A stretch of DNA of 64,000 nt. Source: Roseiterribacter gracilis. Its GTDB lineage: Bacteria > Pseudomonadota > Alphaproteobacteria > BOG-932 > Roseiterribacteraceae. The notes below the pieces were generated by a model. The model had not been told where the DNA came from, made no database searches, and was given only the letters and a program-made list of their open reading frames with translations. Positions 19,034-27,910 of this stretch are shown one piece after another. The DNA lies in NCBI GenBank assembly GCA_018332375.1, contig BOPV01000001.1, positions 1,364,001-1,428,000 of the forward strand, in the 5' to 3' direction. The position numbers and the translations under genes were made by a program. Each line of letters begins with the position of its first letter. Position 1 is the first letter of the stretch.

Positions 19034-21169
19034 TTAGTACGAGACCGAGTAGCGCACCAACGCGGCGCGACCCGGTCCTTGCGCATAGCCGACCGTCCGA
19101 CGCAGATCGGCGAAATCCGCGGTCTGGTTGACGATCGGCGAAAAGGTCTCGTTGAACAGGTTCGAGATTGCGAGGCTGGCGCGGCCCGGTCCGACCGGAC
19201 CGGCGATGACCAGATCGGCAAGGATGTAGCCTTTGACGTCGCCGCGACCGCCGCCTTTGGGCGAAGGAAGATTGAAGCGATTTTCCGTGGCGATCATCTG
19301 GCCTTGCAGCAACACGTTCCAGCCGGGCACGAAGTCGTACGAGATATAGGCCGTCGTCTTGCGCGGCGGAACGCGCGTGAAGTCGAGCGGCAAGGTCACG
19401 TTGTTGCTGGTGAACTCACCTTCCATCCAGGTGAACGTGCCGCCGACGCGCACTTCGGTGCTGAGACGGATATCGGTCGAGAATTCGAGACCTTTGACGC
19501 GTTCCGGCGCGCGCACGATGACGCCCGTGACTGGATCAAGTGTCGTGCCCAACGCCGACGTGTTGCGGAAACCGACCAGCTCCGCCGACACGTTCCCGAC
19601 ATGGGCACGGACGCCGACCTCGTAGCTGTTGATCACCTGCGCGCCCAGCTGCAGCTGTGCCAGCGAACGCACACTCACCGGCGGCGAGCGCAACACACGC
19701 CCGATATCGCCGATCGAGAAGCCCTGCGAATACCCGCCGAACACGTCGAAGATCGGGCCGAGATGCACCACCGCACCGGCGTTCACCAGCGTGTCGGAAT
19801 AATCGAGCTTGCCGCCCTGAACCGTATTGCCGCCGACAATGCGCGAAATCGGCTGCGGCAAGACCGTATATGTCGGAACGTCCAGCGTGATGTTTTCGCG
19901 GCGAAGGCCGGCGCGCAGGTCGAGCCATTCGGTGGGGGATGATTGCATCTGGGCGAAGAATGAAATGTCTTCGGCACGCAACCACGGCATGAACAGGCGA
20001 CCGTCGATCGTCGGCTGCGCCGTTTTATCGACCAGGAAATCGACGCCCCACAAAATGCGGGTCGAGGCAAAATTGATCGGCGTGTCGATGTCGAGACGTC
20101 CGCCCCACTTACGCCCCTGGATGTAGGATTGTGTCTCGGGCGTAAAGTTCGCCGCGCCCTGGAAGATCGACGTGTACGAGTCGTAATGCTCGCTATAGAG
20201 CGCCTGCACCTGCAGTTTGCTGCCGAACACGTTGCCGTGCGTGTATGTGACCGTGCCCGAAGTATTTTCGGTGCGCGCATCTTCGCCGACCTGGCCGGCG
20301 CGCAAAACGTTTTCGCGCGACGTCTTCAGTACCGCGGGTGAGAAGACCTGTTTGTAGATGCCGCTGCCGCTGGTCCAGTCAGTGTCCTGCGCGCGCTCGT
20401 AATGGCCGCCCGCCACTTCGATACGTTGTTGGTCGTCGATCGTGAAGCCGATCTTGCCGAAGACGTTATAGGATTTCGTGTCGGCCAGACCGCCCTGGAG
20501 GCCGGGGTCGGGTGGGATCAGCCTGCCGTCGGAACCGCGGAACATGCCGAGCGATTCGAAGCTGCCGTCAAAAACGAAATCGACGCGGTTCACTGCGCCG
20601 GTCGCCGACTGATTCACATAATATTGCAGACCGCCGCTATCGAGCTTGGTCAACGACGAGCCAAGGCCGACGCTGGTGTTGAAGTTGAACCCCTCACCGC
20701 GCGGTTGTTTGGTGATGTAGTTAATGACGCCGCCGGCGCCGCTCTGCCCGTAAATCGCAGTCGAGCCGCGAATAACTTCGACGCGCTCGATCACGGAGGC
20801 AGACAGAATTTTGAGGTCGCGGCCACCGCGCAACGGCATCGACTGCGTCACGCCGTCGATCAGCACCACGGGTTTGCGACCGCGCAGCGTCTGGGCATAG
20901 GAAGACGCGTCGTAGGCGCTGGGCGCCATGCCCGGTACGAGCTGCGACAGCATCGCGCCAAGGTCCGGCGTCACGTCGGCCTGCTTCATCACCTCTTCGG
21001 CTTTGATGACGGTGACCGAACCTGGGATCGACGTCACTTTTGCGGGCAGGCGCGAGCCGGTCACCGTTATCTCGTCGATCGGGCCCGATGCGACCGCGCT
21101 TTGCGCCAGCGCCGGACCGGTCGCCAAAGTCGCTGTGACAATCAAGAAGCCGCGTGCCGCGTGAACCAT
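19034..21169 (-). CDS. TonB-dependent outer-membrane receptor
   Basis: 711 residues from ATG 21169 (GGGAG upstream). A signal peptide ends ALAQ. A TonB-box-like DEITVTGSR is followed by the plug domain (GSVTVIKAEEV, RGRKPVVLIDG, IERVEVIRGSTAIYGQSGAGGVINYIT) and a 22-strand-type beta barrel ending in an aromatic residue. There is no N-terminal STN signalling domain, so it should not drive a FecR/FecI cascade directly. Pairing with piuC suggests a catecholate iron chelate as ligand. Sharing a predicted regulator with the ring-cleavage genes instead suggests an aromatic nutrient. Ligand unresolved. Confidence 0.93.
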   Translation of the reverse strand: MVHAARGFLIVTATLATGPALAQSAVASGPIDEITVTGSRLPAKVTSIPGSVTVIKAEEVMKQADVTPDLGAMLSQLVPGMAPSAYDASSYAQTLRGRKPVVLIDGVTQSMPLRGGRDLKILSASVIERVEVIRGSTAIYGQSGAGGVINYITKQPRGEGFNFNTSVGLGSSLTKLDSGGLQYYVNQSATGAVNRVDFVFDGSFESLGMFRGSDGRLIPPDPGLQGGLADTKSYNVFGKIGFTIDDQQRIEVAGGHYERAQDTDWTSGSGIYKQVFSPAVLKTSRENVLRAGQVGEDARTENTSGTVTYTHGNVFGSKLQVQALYSEHYDSYTSIFQGAANFTPETQSYIQGRKWGGRLDIDTPINFASTRILWGVDFLVDKTAQPTIDGRLFMPWLRAEDISFFAQMQSSPTEWLDLRAGLRRENITLDVPTYTVLPQPISRIVGGNTVQGGKLDYSDTLVNAGAVVHLGPIFDVFGGYSQGFSIGDIGRVLRSPPVSVRSLAQLQLGAQVINSYEVGVRAHVGNVSAELVGFRNTSALGTTLDPVTGVIVRAPERVKGLEFSTDIRLSTEVRVGGTFTWMEGEFTSNNVTLPLDFTRVPPRKTTAYISYDFVPGWNVLLQGQMIATENRFNLPSPKGGGRGDVKGYILADLVIAGPVGPGRASLAISNLFNETFSPIVNQTADFADLRRTVGYAQGPGRAALVRYSVSY

Positions 21170-21284
21170 CGTGATCTCCCTCACTGGTGCCCGTCCCGTA
21201 GAGCCTCGGTTGTTCGAGTGCCCCTGCCGAAAAGACGAGAAGCGCACCACCGAACCGGACCGCTTCTAGAATTTTCTTTTGATA

Positions 21285-21300
21285 CATACGTTACCGTATG
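21285..21300. promoter_or_regulatory. Island operator copy 1 (TonB receptor)
   Basis: CATACG TTAC CGTATG, about 115 nt before the TonB receptor start. The half-sites are exact. On the minus strand the proximal half reads into TATGTA, a -10-like hexamer. It is one of seven copies of CATACG-N4-CGTATG in the island. Confidence 0.75.
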
Positions 21301-21336
21301 CTGACGCGGATGGCGGCCCAGGACAAGCGTTTCTTG

Positions 21337-21352
21337 AATACGTATGCGTATG
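21337..21352. promoter_or_regulatory. Island operator copy 2 (TonB receptor)
   Basis: AATACG TATG CGTATG matches the consensus except for the first base. On the minus strand a TTTTCA/TATTCA pair with 17-nt spacing brackets it, which may be the promoter it blocks. It lies 52 bp from copy 1, about five helical turns, so the two sites could be occupied on the same face. Confidence 0.65.
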
Positions 21353-21505
21353 TGACGTGAAAATCTGGGAGGTCTGACGAAGTCGGCGCGCCTTGGTGGG
21401 TCGACATGGCCGGAACGGTTGCCGCCGCCACCCCGGATTCGTCTTCTACTGGCGTTTACCCGACTCCGGCCGGCGCCGGTGCCCGAACGATTGTTCGCTG
21501 GACGA

Positions 21506-21817
21506 TCAGACTCGAACGAAGATGTCGTCGCCTGCCTGCTCGACCCTGTAAGTGCGCAGATCTTCGACCGCGGGAAAGCCGAGCGCCTTTCCCGTCGGTA
21601 CGTGGAACTCGCCGAAATGCACCGGGCAGACCACAACGTCGCCTTCAAGTTCGCCCTCGGACAGGCATGCGACTGCGTGCGTGCAGGTATCGTCGGTTGC
21701 GTAAAACGCGTCGCCGATCCGATAGAGCGCGATCGCCGTGGTGCCGCGAACCAAAAACTGCCGCATCGAACCCGGCTTGAGATCGGATGAAGCGCATAAC
21801 CGGATGCGATCGCTCAT
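21506..21817 (-). CDS. Rieske [2Fe-2S] ferredoxin of a ring-hydroxylating dioxygenase
   Basis: 103 residues. The Rieske ligands are complete: C45-T-H47 and C64-P-V-H67. Length and motif spacing match the small BphF/AndAb-type ferredoxins that carry electrons from a flavin reductase to a terminal Rieske oxygenase. The oxygenase subunits are 20 kb away (41762-43560) and the reductase is at 34461-35687. All three have the same 16-bp operator upstream of their transcription units, which supports their working together. The gene is divergent from the PepSY gene across the operator at 21889-21904. Confidence 0.92.
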   Translation of the reverse strand: MSDRIRLCASSDLKPGSMRQFLVRGTTAIALYRIGDAFYATDDTCTHAVACLSEGELEGDVVVCPVHFGEFHVPTGKALGFPAVEDLRTYRVEQAGDDIFVRV

Positions 21818-21888
21818 GACCGAATTCCGGAAGCGCAGTTACCGCCCGACACTGCACACATGACGCACACTCCGACATCAAGACTGGA

Positions 21889-21904
21889 CATACGGTACCG
21901 TATG
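21889..21904. promoter_or_regulatory. Island operator copy 3 (ferredoxin / PepSY divergent region)
   Basis: CATACGGTACCGTATG is a perfect 16-bp palindrome in the 145-nt gap between the divergent ferredoxin and PepSY genes. On the plus strand TGGACA (21885-21890) and TATCGT (21907-21912), 16 nt apart, would place the operator across the promoter spacer, the geometry of simple repression. Confidence 0.85.
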
Positions 21905-21962
21905 CTTATCGTGACTCTCACCAGCCGCCGTCAAGTGCGGCGCAGGGAAGCGAGAAATTCGG

Positions 21963-23087
21963 ATGAGCAAGGCCACGCTACTTCGCTTGCACAAATGGTG
22001 TGGGCTGTCCTTGTGCATCCTGCTTCTGCTGCAGGCATGTACGGGCCTATTGATGGCGCATCGCGAATGGCTGCGCCCGCTATTGCACTCGCATAGCCGG
22101 ATCGAACCCGGCCGCCCGATGATGCCGCTGGACCAGCTTTTCGCCGGACTGCAAGCGCGCTTCCCTGAGCACCGGCTGGAACGTCTGGTTCAGAATCAAC
22201 GCGACGATGTCGCGCTGTTGGCACGCTTCTACAAAGCCGGTCGGCGCGACCTGATCATCGCCGATGTCGATCCTGCGACCGGTGTCGTGCTTGGCTCGGG
22301 TCCGCTGGTTGCCTATCCGCTGCAGCTGGCTGAACGACTGCATGTCTCGTTGCTGATCGGCACGACCGGTTCCGCGATTCTCGTCGCCGAAGGGCTGGGC
22401 CTGGCCTTCATGGCGATCAGTGGTGTGTTGATCTGGTGGCCGCGTACCGCGCGCCTGTTGCGGGCGCTGCGGATTCACTGGCGCGGATCGACTTCACAAG
22501 TGCTGCGCGACCTGCACGTCGTGCCCGGCGCGCTGATCGCGCCGCTGCTGGTCCTGTCGTCGCTGACGGGCGTGCTGATTATTGCCGATCCGTTGACTCA
22601 CGCGTTGGTCGGATCCTTCGCCAAGGTCAATCCCGAGATCTCGCTCGATTTGCCTCCCGCCACACGCCCGAACCAACCGATGTCGTGGCAGGTTGCGTAC
22701 GAACAGATGCGCGCGCGCTTTCCCGACAGCCGGCTGCGCCAGATCCGTCCGCTCGACCCGCAGGGCCGTACGCTGGGCGTCCTGTCCGTGGCGCAGAACG
22801 TCGCCAACCCGCGCGCGCACGACATGGCGCTGGTCGACCGTTGGACCGGCGCGCTGGTGGTGTTTTCGGACGGGCACGCATTGCCACCCGGCCAAGCAGC
22901 GCTCGATTGGATCATGCCGCTGCATACCGGCGAAGCGTATGGTCCGCTCCGTCCGCTGTTGATGACGCTGTCGGGCGGTGGGCTGGCGACGTTGACCGTC
23001 ACCGGTGCATGGATGTGGCTGCGCCAGCGCGCACGCCGAAGCATGCGCGCAGCGCAAACCGTGGCCGCCGCTTCGCGCAATGGCTGA
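21963..23087 (+). CDS. PepSY-associated membrane protein (PiuB/sulfite-reductase-like)
   Basis: 374 residues. A first transmembrane helix (WCGLSLCILLLLQACTGLLM) is followed by a periplasmic PepSY region, two central helices (about residues 125-150 and 175-200), a second PepSY-like region and a C-terminal helix (LATLTVTGAWMWL). The family includes PiuB, found with siderophore receptors and thought to help reduce or release imported iron. It is the first gene after operator copy 3 and overlaps the following binding-protein gene by 8 nt. It may handle the same ligand as the TonB receptor. Confidence 0.85.
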   Translation: MSKATLLRLHKWCGLSLCILLLLQACTGLLMAHREWLRPLLHSHSRIEPGRPMMPLDQLFAGLQARFPEHRLERLVQNQRDDVALLARFYKAGRRDLIIADVDPATGVVLGSGPLVAYPLQLAERLHVSLLIGTTGSAILVAEGLGLAFMAISGVLIWWPRTARLLRALRIHWRGSTSQVLRDLHVVPGALIAPLLVLSSLTGVLIIADPLTHALVGSFAKVNPEISLDLPPATRPNQPMSWQVAYEQMRARFPDSRLRQIRPLDPQGRTLGVLSVAQNVANPRAHDMALVDRWTGALVVFSDGHALPPGQAALDWIMPLHTGEAYGPLRPLLMTLSGGGLATLTVTGAWMWLRQRARRSMRAAQTVAAASRNG

Positions 23088-24651
23088 AGCAAAATTTGCG
23101 GTCGCCGCGATCCTCGCCGCGCTGCTCTGCACGTCGGCGCCGGCAAAAGCCGCACCCGATGAAATCCGGGTCGCGATCAATTCGGATATCCTCAGCACCA
23201 ATCCCGGCGTGCTGCGCGACGGCAACACCGACACGGTCCTCTATCATGTCGTCGAAGCGCTGGTGGCCTATCGGGAAGATCTGTCGGTCGGCCCGCTATT
23301 GGCGGAATCGGTCGAGCTGCTCGAGGATGGGCGTCTCTACCGTTTTCGCCTGCGCGCAGGGCTGCGTTTTCACAACGGCGCGCCGGTCACCGCGCGCGAG
23401 GTGAAATGGAGCTGGGATCGTATGCTCGATCCCGCCACCGGCTTTCGCTGCCGTGAGTTCTACGATGGGCGTGGCGCCAACGCGCTGAAGATCGAAGCGA
23501 TCGAGATTTTTGACGAGCGCACGGTGCAATTCCGGCTCAACCAGCCGAGCGCGCTATTCCTCGATCGCATGGCCAACGTCCAGTGCCAGACCGCGATTCT
23601 GCATCCCGACTCGGTTGCAGCTGACAGGAGCTGGCGTGAACCGGTGGGCACCGGCCCGTACCGCGTGCGCGAATGGCGCCGCGGCGAGTCGATCCTGCTC
23701 GAACGGTTTGCCGACTACGTAGCGCGCGACGAACCGATGGACGGGCTGACCGGCGCCAAGATTGCTGCAGTCGACAAGCTCCGCTTCGTCGTTGCACCCG
23801 ACCGGATGTCCGCAAAGGCGTCGCTCTATGCCGGTCAGATCGATCTGGTTTTCGCGATGCCGCTGAACGCGGTTGCCGAACTGGCCCAGCGCGAACGGAA
23901 CCGCGGCGATGTCCATATTCATCGTGCGGATACGCTCGACTGGACGGTGCTGCTGCTGCAGTCAAACGACAAGCTGTTGGCCGACCCGCGCATGCGCCGC
24001 GCCATCGCACATGCGGTTTCATCCGACCTGGTCGCCGAGATCTCGACATTCGGTCTGGCCCGCGGCAACAGCTCGGCTGTCCAGCGCAGCAGCCGGTTTC
24101 ACACCGCGGTGCACGACGGCTGGCCGAAATTTGATCCCGACGAAGCGCGCCGACTTGCCATCGAAGCGGGCTATCGCGGCGACGTGCTGACAATCCAGGC
24201 CAATCGCCGCTTCGCCTACATGTTCGACAATGCGGTTGCGATCCAAGCATTGCTGACAGCAGCGGGATTCAATGTCCGGATCGAAGTATTCGATTGGGCG
24301 ACGCAGCTGAGCAATTTCTTTGCCGGTAAATTTCAACTGTCGTCGTTCGGGTATTCGGCGCGAAGCCATCCGGCCCTGCTCTACGGAAACTTCACAGGCG
24401 ACAAGAAATTACGCGCCACGTTTCAGTGGTCCGATCCGGTGGCGATGGAGCTGCTGCAGCAGGTCGAGCGCGCCGGTGACGATGCGACGATGCAAAGTTT
24501 GCTCGATCAGCTGCACACGCGCATGCGCGAACAGGTGCCGCTGATTGGCCTCTACAACGACCCTGTAGTCGATCTCACACGCGCGACGCTGCACGGATAC
24601 CGCAGCTGGGCTCTTGGCCGCCCGCGCTTGTGGGGCGTGACGAAGGACTGA
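23080..24651 (+). CDS. ABC transporter substrate-binding protein, peptide/nickel family (SBP_bac_5)
   Basis: 523 residues from ATG 23080. A signal peptide (VAAILAALLCTSAPAKA) precedes a family 5 binding fold: FHNGAPVTAREVKWSWDRM, VGTGPYRVREWRRGESILLERF and LLQSNDKLLADPRMRRAIAH are hallmark stretches of DppA/OppA-type proteins. The family binds peptides, opines, nickel chelates or small glycosides. Two permeases follow directly and a fused ATPase lies 3.3 kb further on, so a complete importer is encoded. Co-transcription with PepSY under operator 3 suggests that the cargo is the compound imported by the TonB receptor. Confidence 0.92.
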   Translation: MAEAKFAVAAILAALLCTSAPAKAAPDEIRVAINSDILSTNPGVLRDGNTDTVLYHVVEALVAYREDLSVGPLLAESVELLEDGRLYRFRLRAGLRFHNGAPVTAREVKWSWDRMLDPATGFRCREFYDGRGANALKIEAIEIFDERTVQFRLNQPSALFLDRMANVQCQTAILHPDSVAADRSWREPVGTGPYRVREWRRGESILLERFADYVARDEPMDGLTGAKIAAVDKLRFVVAPDRMSAKASLYAGQIDLVFAMPLNAVAELAQRERNRGDVHIHRADTLDWTVLLLQSNDKLLADPRMRRAIAHAVSSDLVAEISTFGLARGNSSAVQRSSRFHTAVHDGWPKFDPDEARRLAIEAGYRGDVLTIQANRRFAYMFDNAVAIQALLTAAGFNVRIEVFDWATQLSNFFAGKFQLSSFGYSARSHPALLYGNFTGDKKLRATFQWSDPVAMELLQQVERAGDDATMQSLLDQLHTRMREQVPLIGLYNDPVVDLTRATLHGYRSWALGRPRLWGVTKD

Positions 24652-24655
24652 CGCG

Positions 24656-25600
24656 ATGCTGCGCCACGTCCTGTTCCGACTTGCCGGCAGTTTGCCGACG
24701 CTGCTGCTCGTCTCGCTGCTGGTCTTCTGCCTGCTGCGGCTGATGTCCGGCGATCCCGCCGCGCTGTTGGTCGGCGATCTCGCAAGCGCTGAGGAATTGC
24801 AGCGCGTGCGCGCGCAGCTCGGCCTCGACCAACCGCTGCCGCTGCAATATCTCGCCTGGCTGAACACGGTGCTGCACGGCAATCTGGGTGTGTCGCTGAT
24901 GACCGATCAGCCGGTTCTGCCGACGCTGCTGCACCGCTTCGGCGTTACGGCGCAGATCGTGTTGCCCGCGTTTGTCATCGCCGCGATGCTGGCGGTCCCG
25001 GCCGGCATCCTCGCTGCGCGCCTGCAAGGACGCGCCGCCGATTCGGCAATCGTGTTGCTGGCGACGCTGACCATCTCGATGCCCAGCTTCTGGATCGGAA
25101 TGTTGTTGATCCTGCTGTTCGGCGTCGAACTCGGCTGGTTGCCGACGATGGGGTTTGCACCAATTTCGAACGGGTTCACGGTCTGGGCCGAACATGCCGT
25201 CATGCCGATCACGACGTTGGCGCTGATCGAGACTGCGATTCTGGTGCGCCTGATCCGCGCCAGCGCGATCGAAGTCCTGCGCCAGGACTACGTCGACTAT
25301 GCCCGGGCCAAAGGACTGGGCGAGCGCACGATTCTGCTGCGGCACGTCTTGCGTAACGTGCTGTCGCCGACCGTGACCATGCTGGGCCTGATCCTGGGCT
25401 CGCTGCTCAGCGGCACCACCGTCACCGAAACGCTGTTCGGTATTCCCGGGCTTGGCAGCTTTCTCGTCGAAGCAATTTACGCCCGCGACTACCCCACCAT
25501 TCAGGGGACCTTGTTGTTCGTGATCCTGCTTTACACCGCGATCAATCTAGCGATCGACCTGCTGTACCCGCTGATCGACCCGCGGGTACGCTTGCGATGA
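24656..25600 (+). CDS. Peptide-type ABC transporter permease 1 (DppB-like)
   Basis: 314 residues with six predicted transmembrane helices and the cytoplasmic EAA-type loop DYARAKGLGERTILLRHVLRN of DppB/OppB permeases. It begins 4 nt after the binding-protein stop and overlaps the next permease by 4 nt (ATGA at 25597-25600), so it forms the inner-membrane channel with that protein. Confidence 0.93.
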   Translation: MLRHVLFRLAGSLPTLLLVSLLVFCLLRLMSGDPAALLVGDLASAEELQRVRAQLGLDQPLPLQYLAWLNTVLHGNLGVSLMTDQPVLPTLLHRFGVTAQIVLPAFVIAAMLAVPAGILAARLQGRAADSAIVLLATLTISMPSFWIGMLLILLFGVELGWLPTMGFAPISNGFTVWAEHAVMPITTLALIETAILVRLIRASAIEVLRQDYVDYARAKGLGERTILLRHVLRNVLSPTVTMLGLILGSLLSGTTVTETLFGIPGLGSFLVEAIYARDYPTIQGTLLFVILLYTAINLAIDLLYPLIDPRVRLR

Positions 25601-26430
25601 GCGCGCTGCAACGCCTGCGTAGGCGGCCTCTGTACCTCGCCGCGTTCGGCGGCCTTGCGATGTTGTTCGCCTTGGCCGTCCTCGGCGCGATCTACACGCC
25701 GTACGATCCGCTGCGCATCGACGTCGCGGCACGGCTGGTGGCGCCATCGCGCGCGCACCTGCTTGGCACCGACCAGTTCGGACGCGATCTGTTATCGCGC
25801 CTGATGGCCGGCGCGGCAGTCAGTCTGCGCGTCAGTCTGTTCAGCGTCGTGCTGGCAATGTCGCTCGGCATTACGCTTGGCGCCTGCGCCGGCTATTTCG
25901 GCGGGCTGATCGACCGGTTGATCGGCACGCTGGTCGAAGCCCTGCTGGCGATGCCCGGCATTCTGCTTGCGCTGGTTCTGGTTGCGCTGCTGGGCAGCAG
26001 CGAAACCGGCGTCGTCGTCGCGCTTGGTCTTGCTTACACGCCCAATGTCGCGCGCGTCGTACGCGGCCACGTTCTGACGTTGCGCGACGCGCTGTTCGTG
26101 CAGGCATCGTTCCTGTTCGGGCACGGATCGGGTTGGATCCTGCGGCGGCATATCCTGCCAAACCTGCTGGGCCCGCTGACCGTGCTGGCCAGCAGCTATT
26201 TCGCGCAGGCGCTACTGTCCGAGAGCGTGCTGAGCTTTCTTGGTCTTGGCGTGCCGCCGCCGCATCCGAGCTGGGGCGGCATTCTCGCGGAAGGCCGCAG
26301 CTTCATGCATGACGCGCCGTTTCTGTCGCTGTTCCCCGGCCTCGCCATCGCGCTGACCCTGCTGTGCACGAACCTCACCGGCGACGCGTTGCGCGATGCG
26401 TATGACCCGCGCATGCGCGTGGCGTCGTGA
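25597..26430 (+). CDS. Peptide-type ABC transporter permease 2 (DppC-like)
   Basis: 277 residues. The N-terminal helix is preceded by basic residues (LQRLRRRPL). HLLGTDQFGRDLLSRLMAGAAVSL is the characteristic DppC/OppC stretch. The second EAA-like loop, VQASFLFGHGSGWILRRHILPN, precedes the last helices. It is the last plus-strand gene before an inserted pair of minus-strand regulators; the ATPase of the system is on the far side of them. Confidence 0.93.
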   Translation: MSALQRLRRRPLYLAAFGGLAMLFALAVLGAIYTPYDPLRIDVAARLVAPSRAHLLGTDQFGRDLLSRLMAGAAVSLRVSLFSVVLAMSLGITLGACAGYFGGLIDRLIGTLVEALLAMPGILLALVLVALLGSSETGVVVALGLAYTPNVARVVRGHVLTLRDALFVQASFLFGHGSGWILRRHILPNLLGPLTVLASSYFAQALLSESVLSFLGLGVPPPHPSWGGILAEGRSFMHDAPFLSLFPGLAIALTLLCTNLTGDALRDAYDPRMRVAS

Positions 26431-26435
26431 GTAGT

Positions 26436-26951
26436 TCAGGCAGGCTGCATCGCGCGGCAATGGCGTTCGGCACGGCCGATATTCTTTTCGACCGTGCTGA
26501 CACAGACGCCCAGCATCTTTGCGATCTCGGCGTTGCGGAATCCTTCGGCGCGGCTCAGCCAGAAAATGTTCTGGCACAGCGGCGACAGCACGCCAACACC
26601 GCGCTGCAATTGGCGGACTTCGTCGCGCCACACCAGCATCTGTTCGGGATCAGGCTCGCTGCTGGCCAAGTCGTGACACTCATCGAGTTCGCGCAGCTCG
26701 GTCGGCGCATGTTTGCGCCGCGCGTGACGGTGGTGATCGATCAGCAGATTGGATGCGACGCGATAGAGGTACGAGCGCACATCCTGCACGCTGCCAAGAT
26801 CGGCGAGTGCCAACCGCAGGAACGCATCCTGGGTCAGGTCGTCGGCGGTTGCGCGGCACCCCAGTCGGGACTGGAGATAGGCCCGAATCTCGGCCGCGTG
26901 CCGCCGGTAAAGGGTGGCCATCGACGGAAATTCGGCACGCATCAAGCCCAT
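26436..26951 (-). CDS. FecI-type ECF sigma factor
   Basis: 171 residues from ATG 26951, which has GGGGAG upstream. Region 2 (LYRRHAAEIRAYLQSRL, ADDLTQDAFLRLA, DVRSYLYRVASNLLIDHHRH) and region 4 (LSPLCQNIFWLSRAEGFRNAEIAKMLGVCVSTVEKNI) are typical of FecI-like sigma factors that turn on iron-uptake genes. No FecR anti-sigma gene is adjacent, and the island's TonB receptor lacks the signalling domain that would activate one. Upstream of the start is a perfect 20-bp palindrome (27032-27051) that may control the gene. Confidence 0.88.
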   Translation of the reverse strand: MGLMRAEFPSMATLYRRHAAEIRAYLQSRLGCRATADDLTQDAFLRLALADLGSVQDVRSYLYRVASNLLIDHHRHARRKHAPTELRELDECHDLASSEPDPEQMLVWRDEVRQLQRGVGVLSPLCQNIFWLSRAEGFRNAEIAKMLGVCVSTVEKNIGRAERHCRAMQPA

Positions 26952-27031
26952 CGCCGCTCCCCTTGCCGGTACAAATCGGCAGGTTTTCCGGGGCACAAAG
27001 GCGGTATCGGGCCCCTACGTCACCCGTCGTA

Positions 27032-27051
27032 CAAAATAGTCGACTATTTTG
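27032..27051. promoter_or_regulatory. Perfect 20-bp palindrome, candidate GntR/FadR-type operator
   Basis: CAAAATAGTCGACTATTTTG is perfectly self-complementary. Its core TAGTCGACTA fits the TNGTNNACNA consensus of FadR-subfamily GntR regulators, and the gene for such a regulator ends 33 nt away. It is 80 nt upstream of the sigma-factor start on the same strand. A terminator role for the GntR transcript is an alternative, because the arms could form an A/T-rich hairpin. Confidence 0.55.
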
Positions 27052-27083
27052 CAAACAGTTCGAAGGGGTTCTGGCCTGGCGGG

Positions 27084-27782
27084 TCAGTCGAGGTGCGAGG
27101 TGTGGCCTCTGAGCAGCGCTGCCAGCCGCTCGGCGTCGCGCGCGGCAAGGGCGGCCAGCAGATCGAAATGTTCGCGGCTGCTTGCCTGCAGGCCGTCGAA
27201 ACTGCGGTAGCGCGAGAACGGCCGCACCGAGCTGCATTCGCGCAGGGTACGCACGGTGGCAGCCAGGCGGCGGTTGCCCGAGATCGCGTTGAGCGCGTCG
27301 TGAAAATCGAAATTGGTCAGGCGCAATTCGACTTCGCCGCCGCTTCGGGTCAGCGTTTCGAACCGTTCGGCGATTGCGCGCAAGGCCGCGATATCAGCGT
27401 CGGTGGCGCGCGCGACGATCATCGGCGCAGCCGCAGTCTCCAGCGCAACGATCATCTCGATGATTTCGCGCATGTCGTCATTGCTGCGGTCGCTGATGCG
27501 AAAGCCCTGGTTGACCGCGTGATCGACCAGACCGCGTTCGACCAGCAGGCTCAGCGCATTGCGCACGTCGGCACGGCTGGCCTCGTAGTGCGACTCAAGC
27601 TCGGCCTGTTTCAGCCATTGGCCCGGATGGTAACGCCCGCCAAGAATGTCGACGCGAATCCGCTCGACCAGCTGCGCCGGCTTTGCCTGCGCCGGTTTGG
27701 GCGGGGCAACCTCGGCCTCGGTCCCCTTCGCGCTCGCCGTGGCGGATCGCGCGCGCTTGGTGGCAGGTTTGACGTCTTGCAT
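27084..27782 (-). CDS. GntR-family regulator, FadR/FCD subfamily
   Basis: 232 residues. An Ala/Lys/Pro-rich N-terminal tail (1-35) is followed by a winged helix-turn-helix (LVERIRVDILGGRYHPGQWLKQAELESHYEASRADVRNAL) and an all-helical FCD effector domain with metal-ligand-like residues (NFDFHDAL, REHFDLL). The ATG at 27782 has AAGGAAG upstream. Such regulators sense organic acids. It sits between the permease and ATPase genes of the ABC importer, on the opposite strand. The palindrome at 27032-27051 matches the consensus of its family. Confidence 0.88.
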   Translation of the reverse strand: MQDVKPATKRARSATASAKGTEAEVAPPKPAQAKPAQLVERIRVDILGGRYHPGQWLKQAELESHYEASRADVRNALSLLVERGLVDHAVNQGFRISDRSNDDMREIIEMIVALETAAAPMIVARATDADIAALRAIAERFETLTRSGGEVELRLTNFDFHDALNAISGNRRLAATVRTLRECSSVRPFSRYRSFDGLQASSREHFDLLAALAARDAERLAALLRGHTSHLD

Positions 27783-27910
27783 GCACCGGCTTCCTTGGCT
27801 GGCCGCGTCAACGCACGGTCGGCTGCGCGTGACTATAAGCGGACGACGCCGCAGCGAACAAATTTCCGTATCGACCCGCCAATGTCCGGTTTCACCGCGG
27901 CGGCAACGTC

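Larger units (their letters stand above)
21170..21505. other. 336-nt regulatory intergenic region upstream of the TonB receptor
   Basis: This gap between the receptor start and the Rieske ferredoxin stop holds two copies of the island's 16-bp operator (21285-21300 and 21337-21352), 52 bp centre to centre, and an AT-richer stretch at about 21268-21300. I see no convincing small gene in it. Confidence 0.6.
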
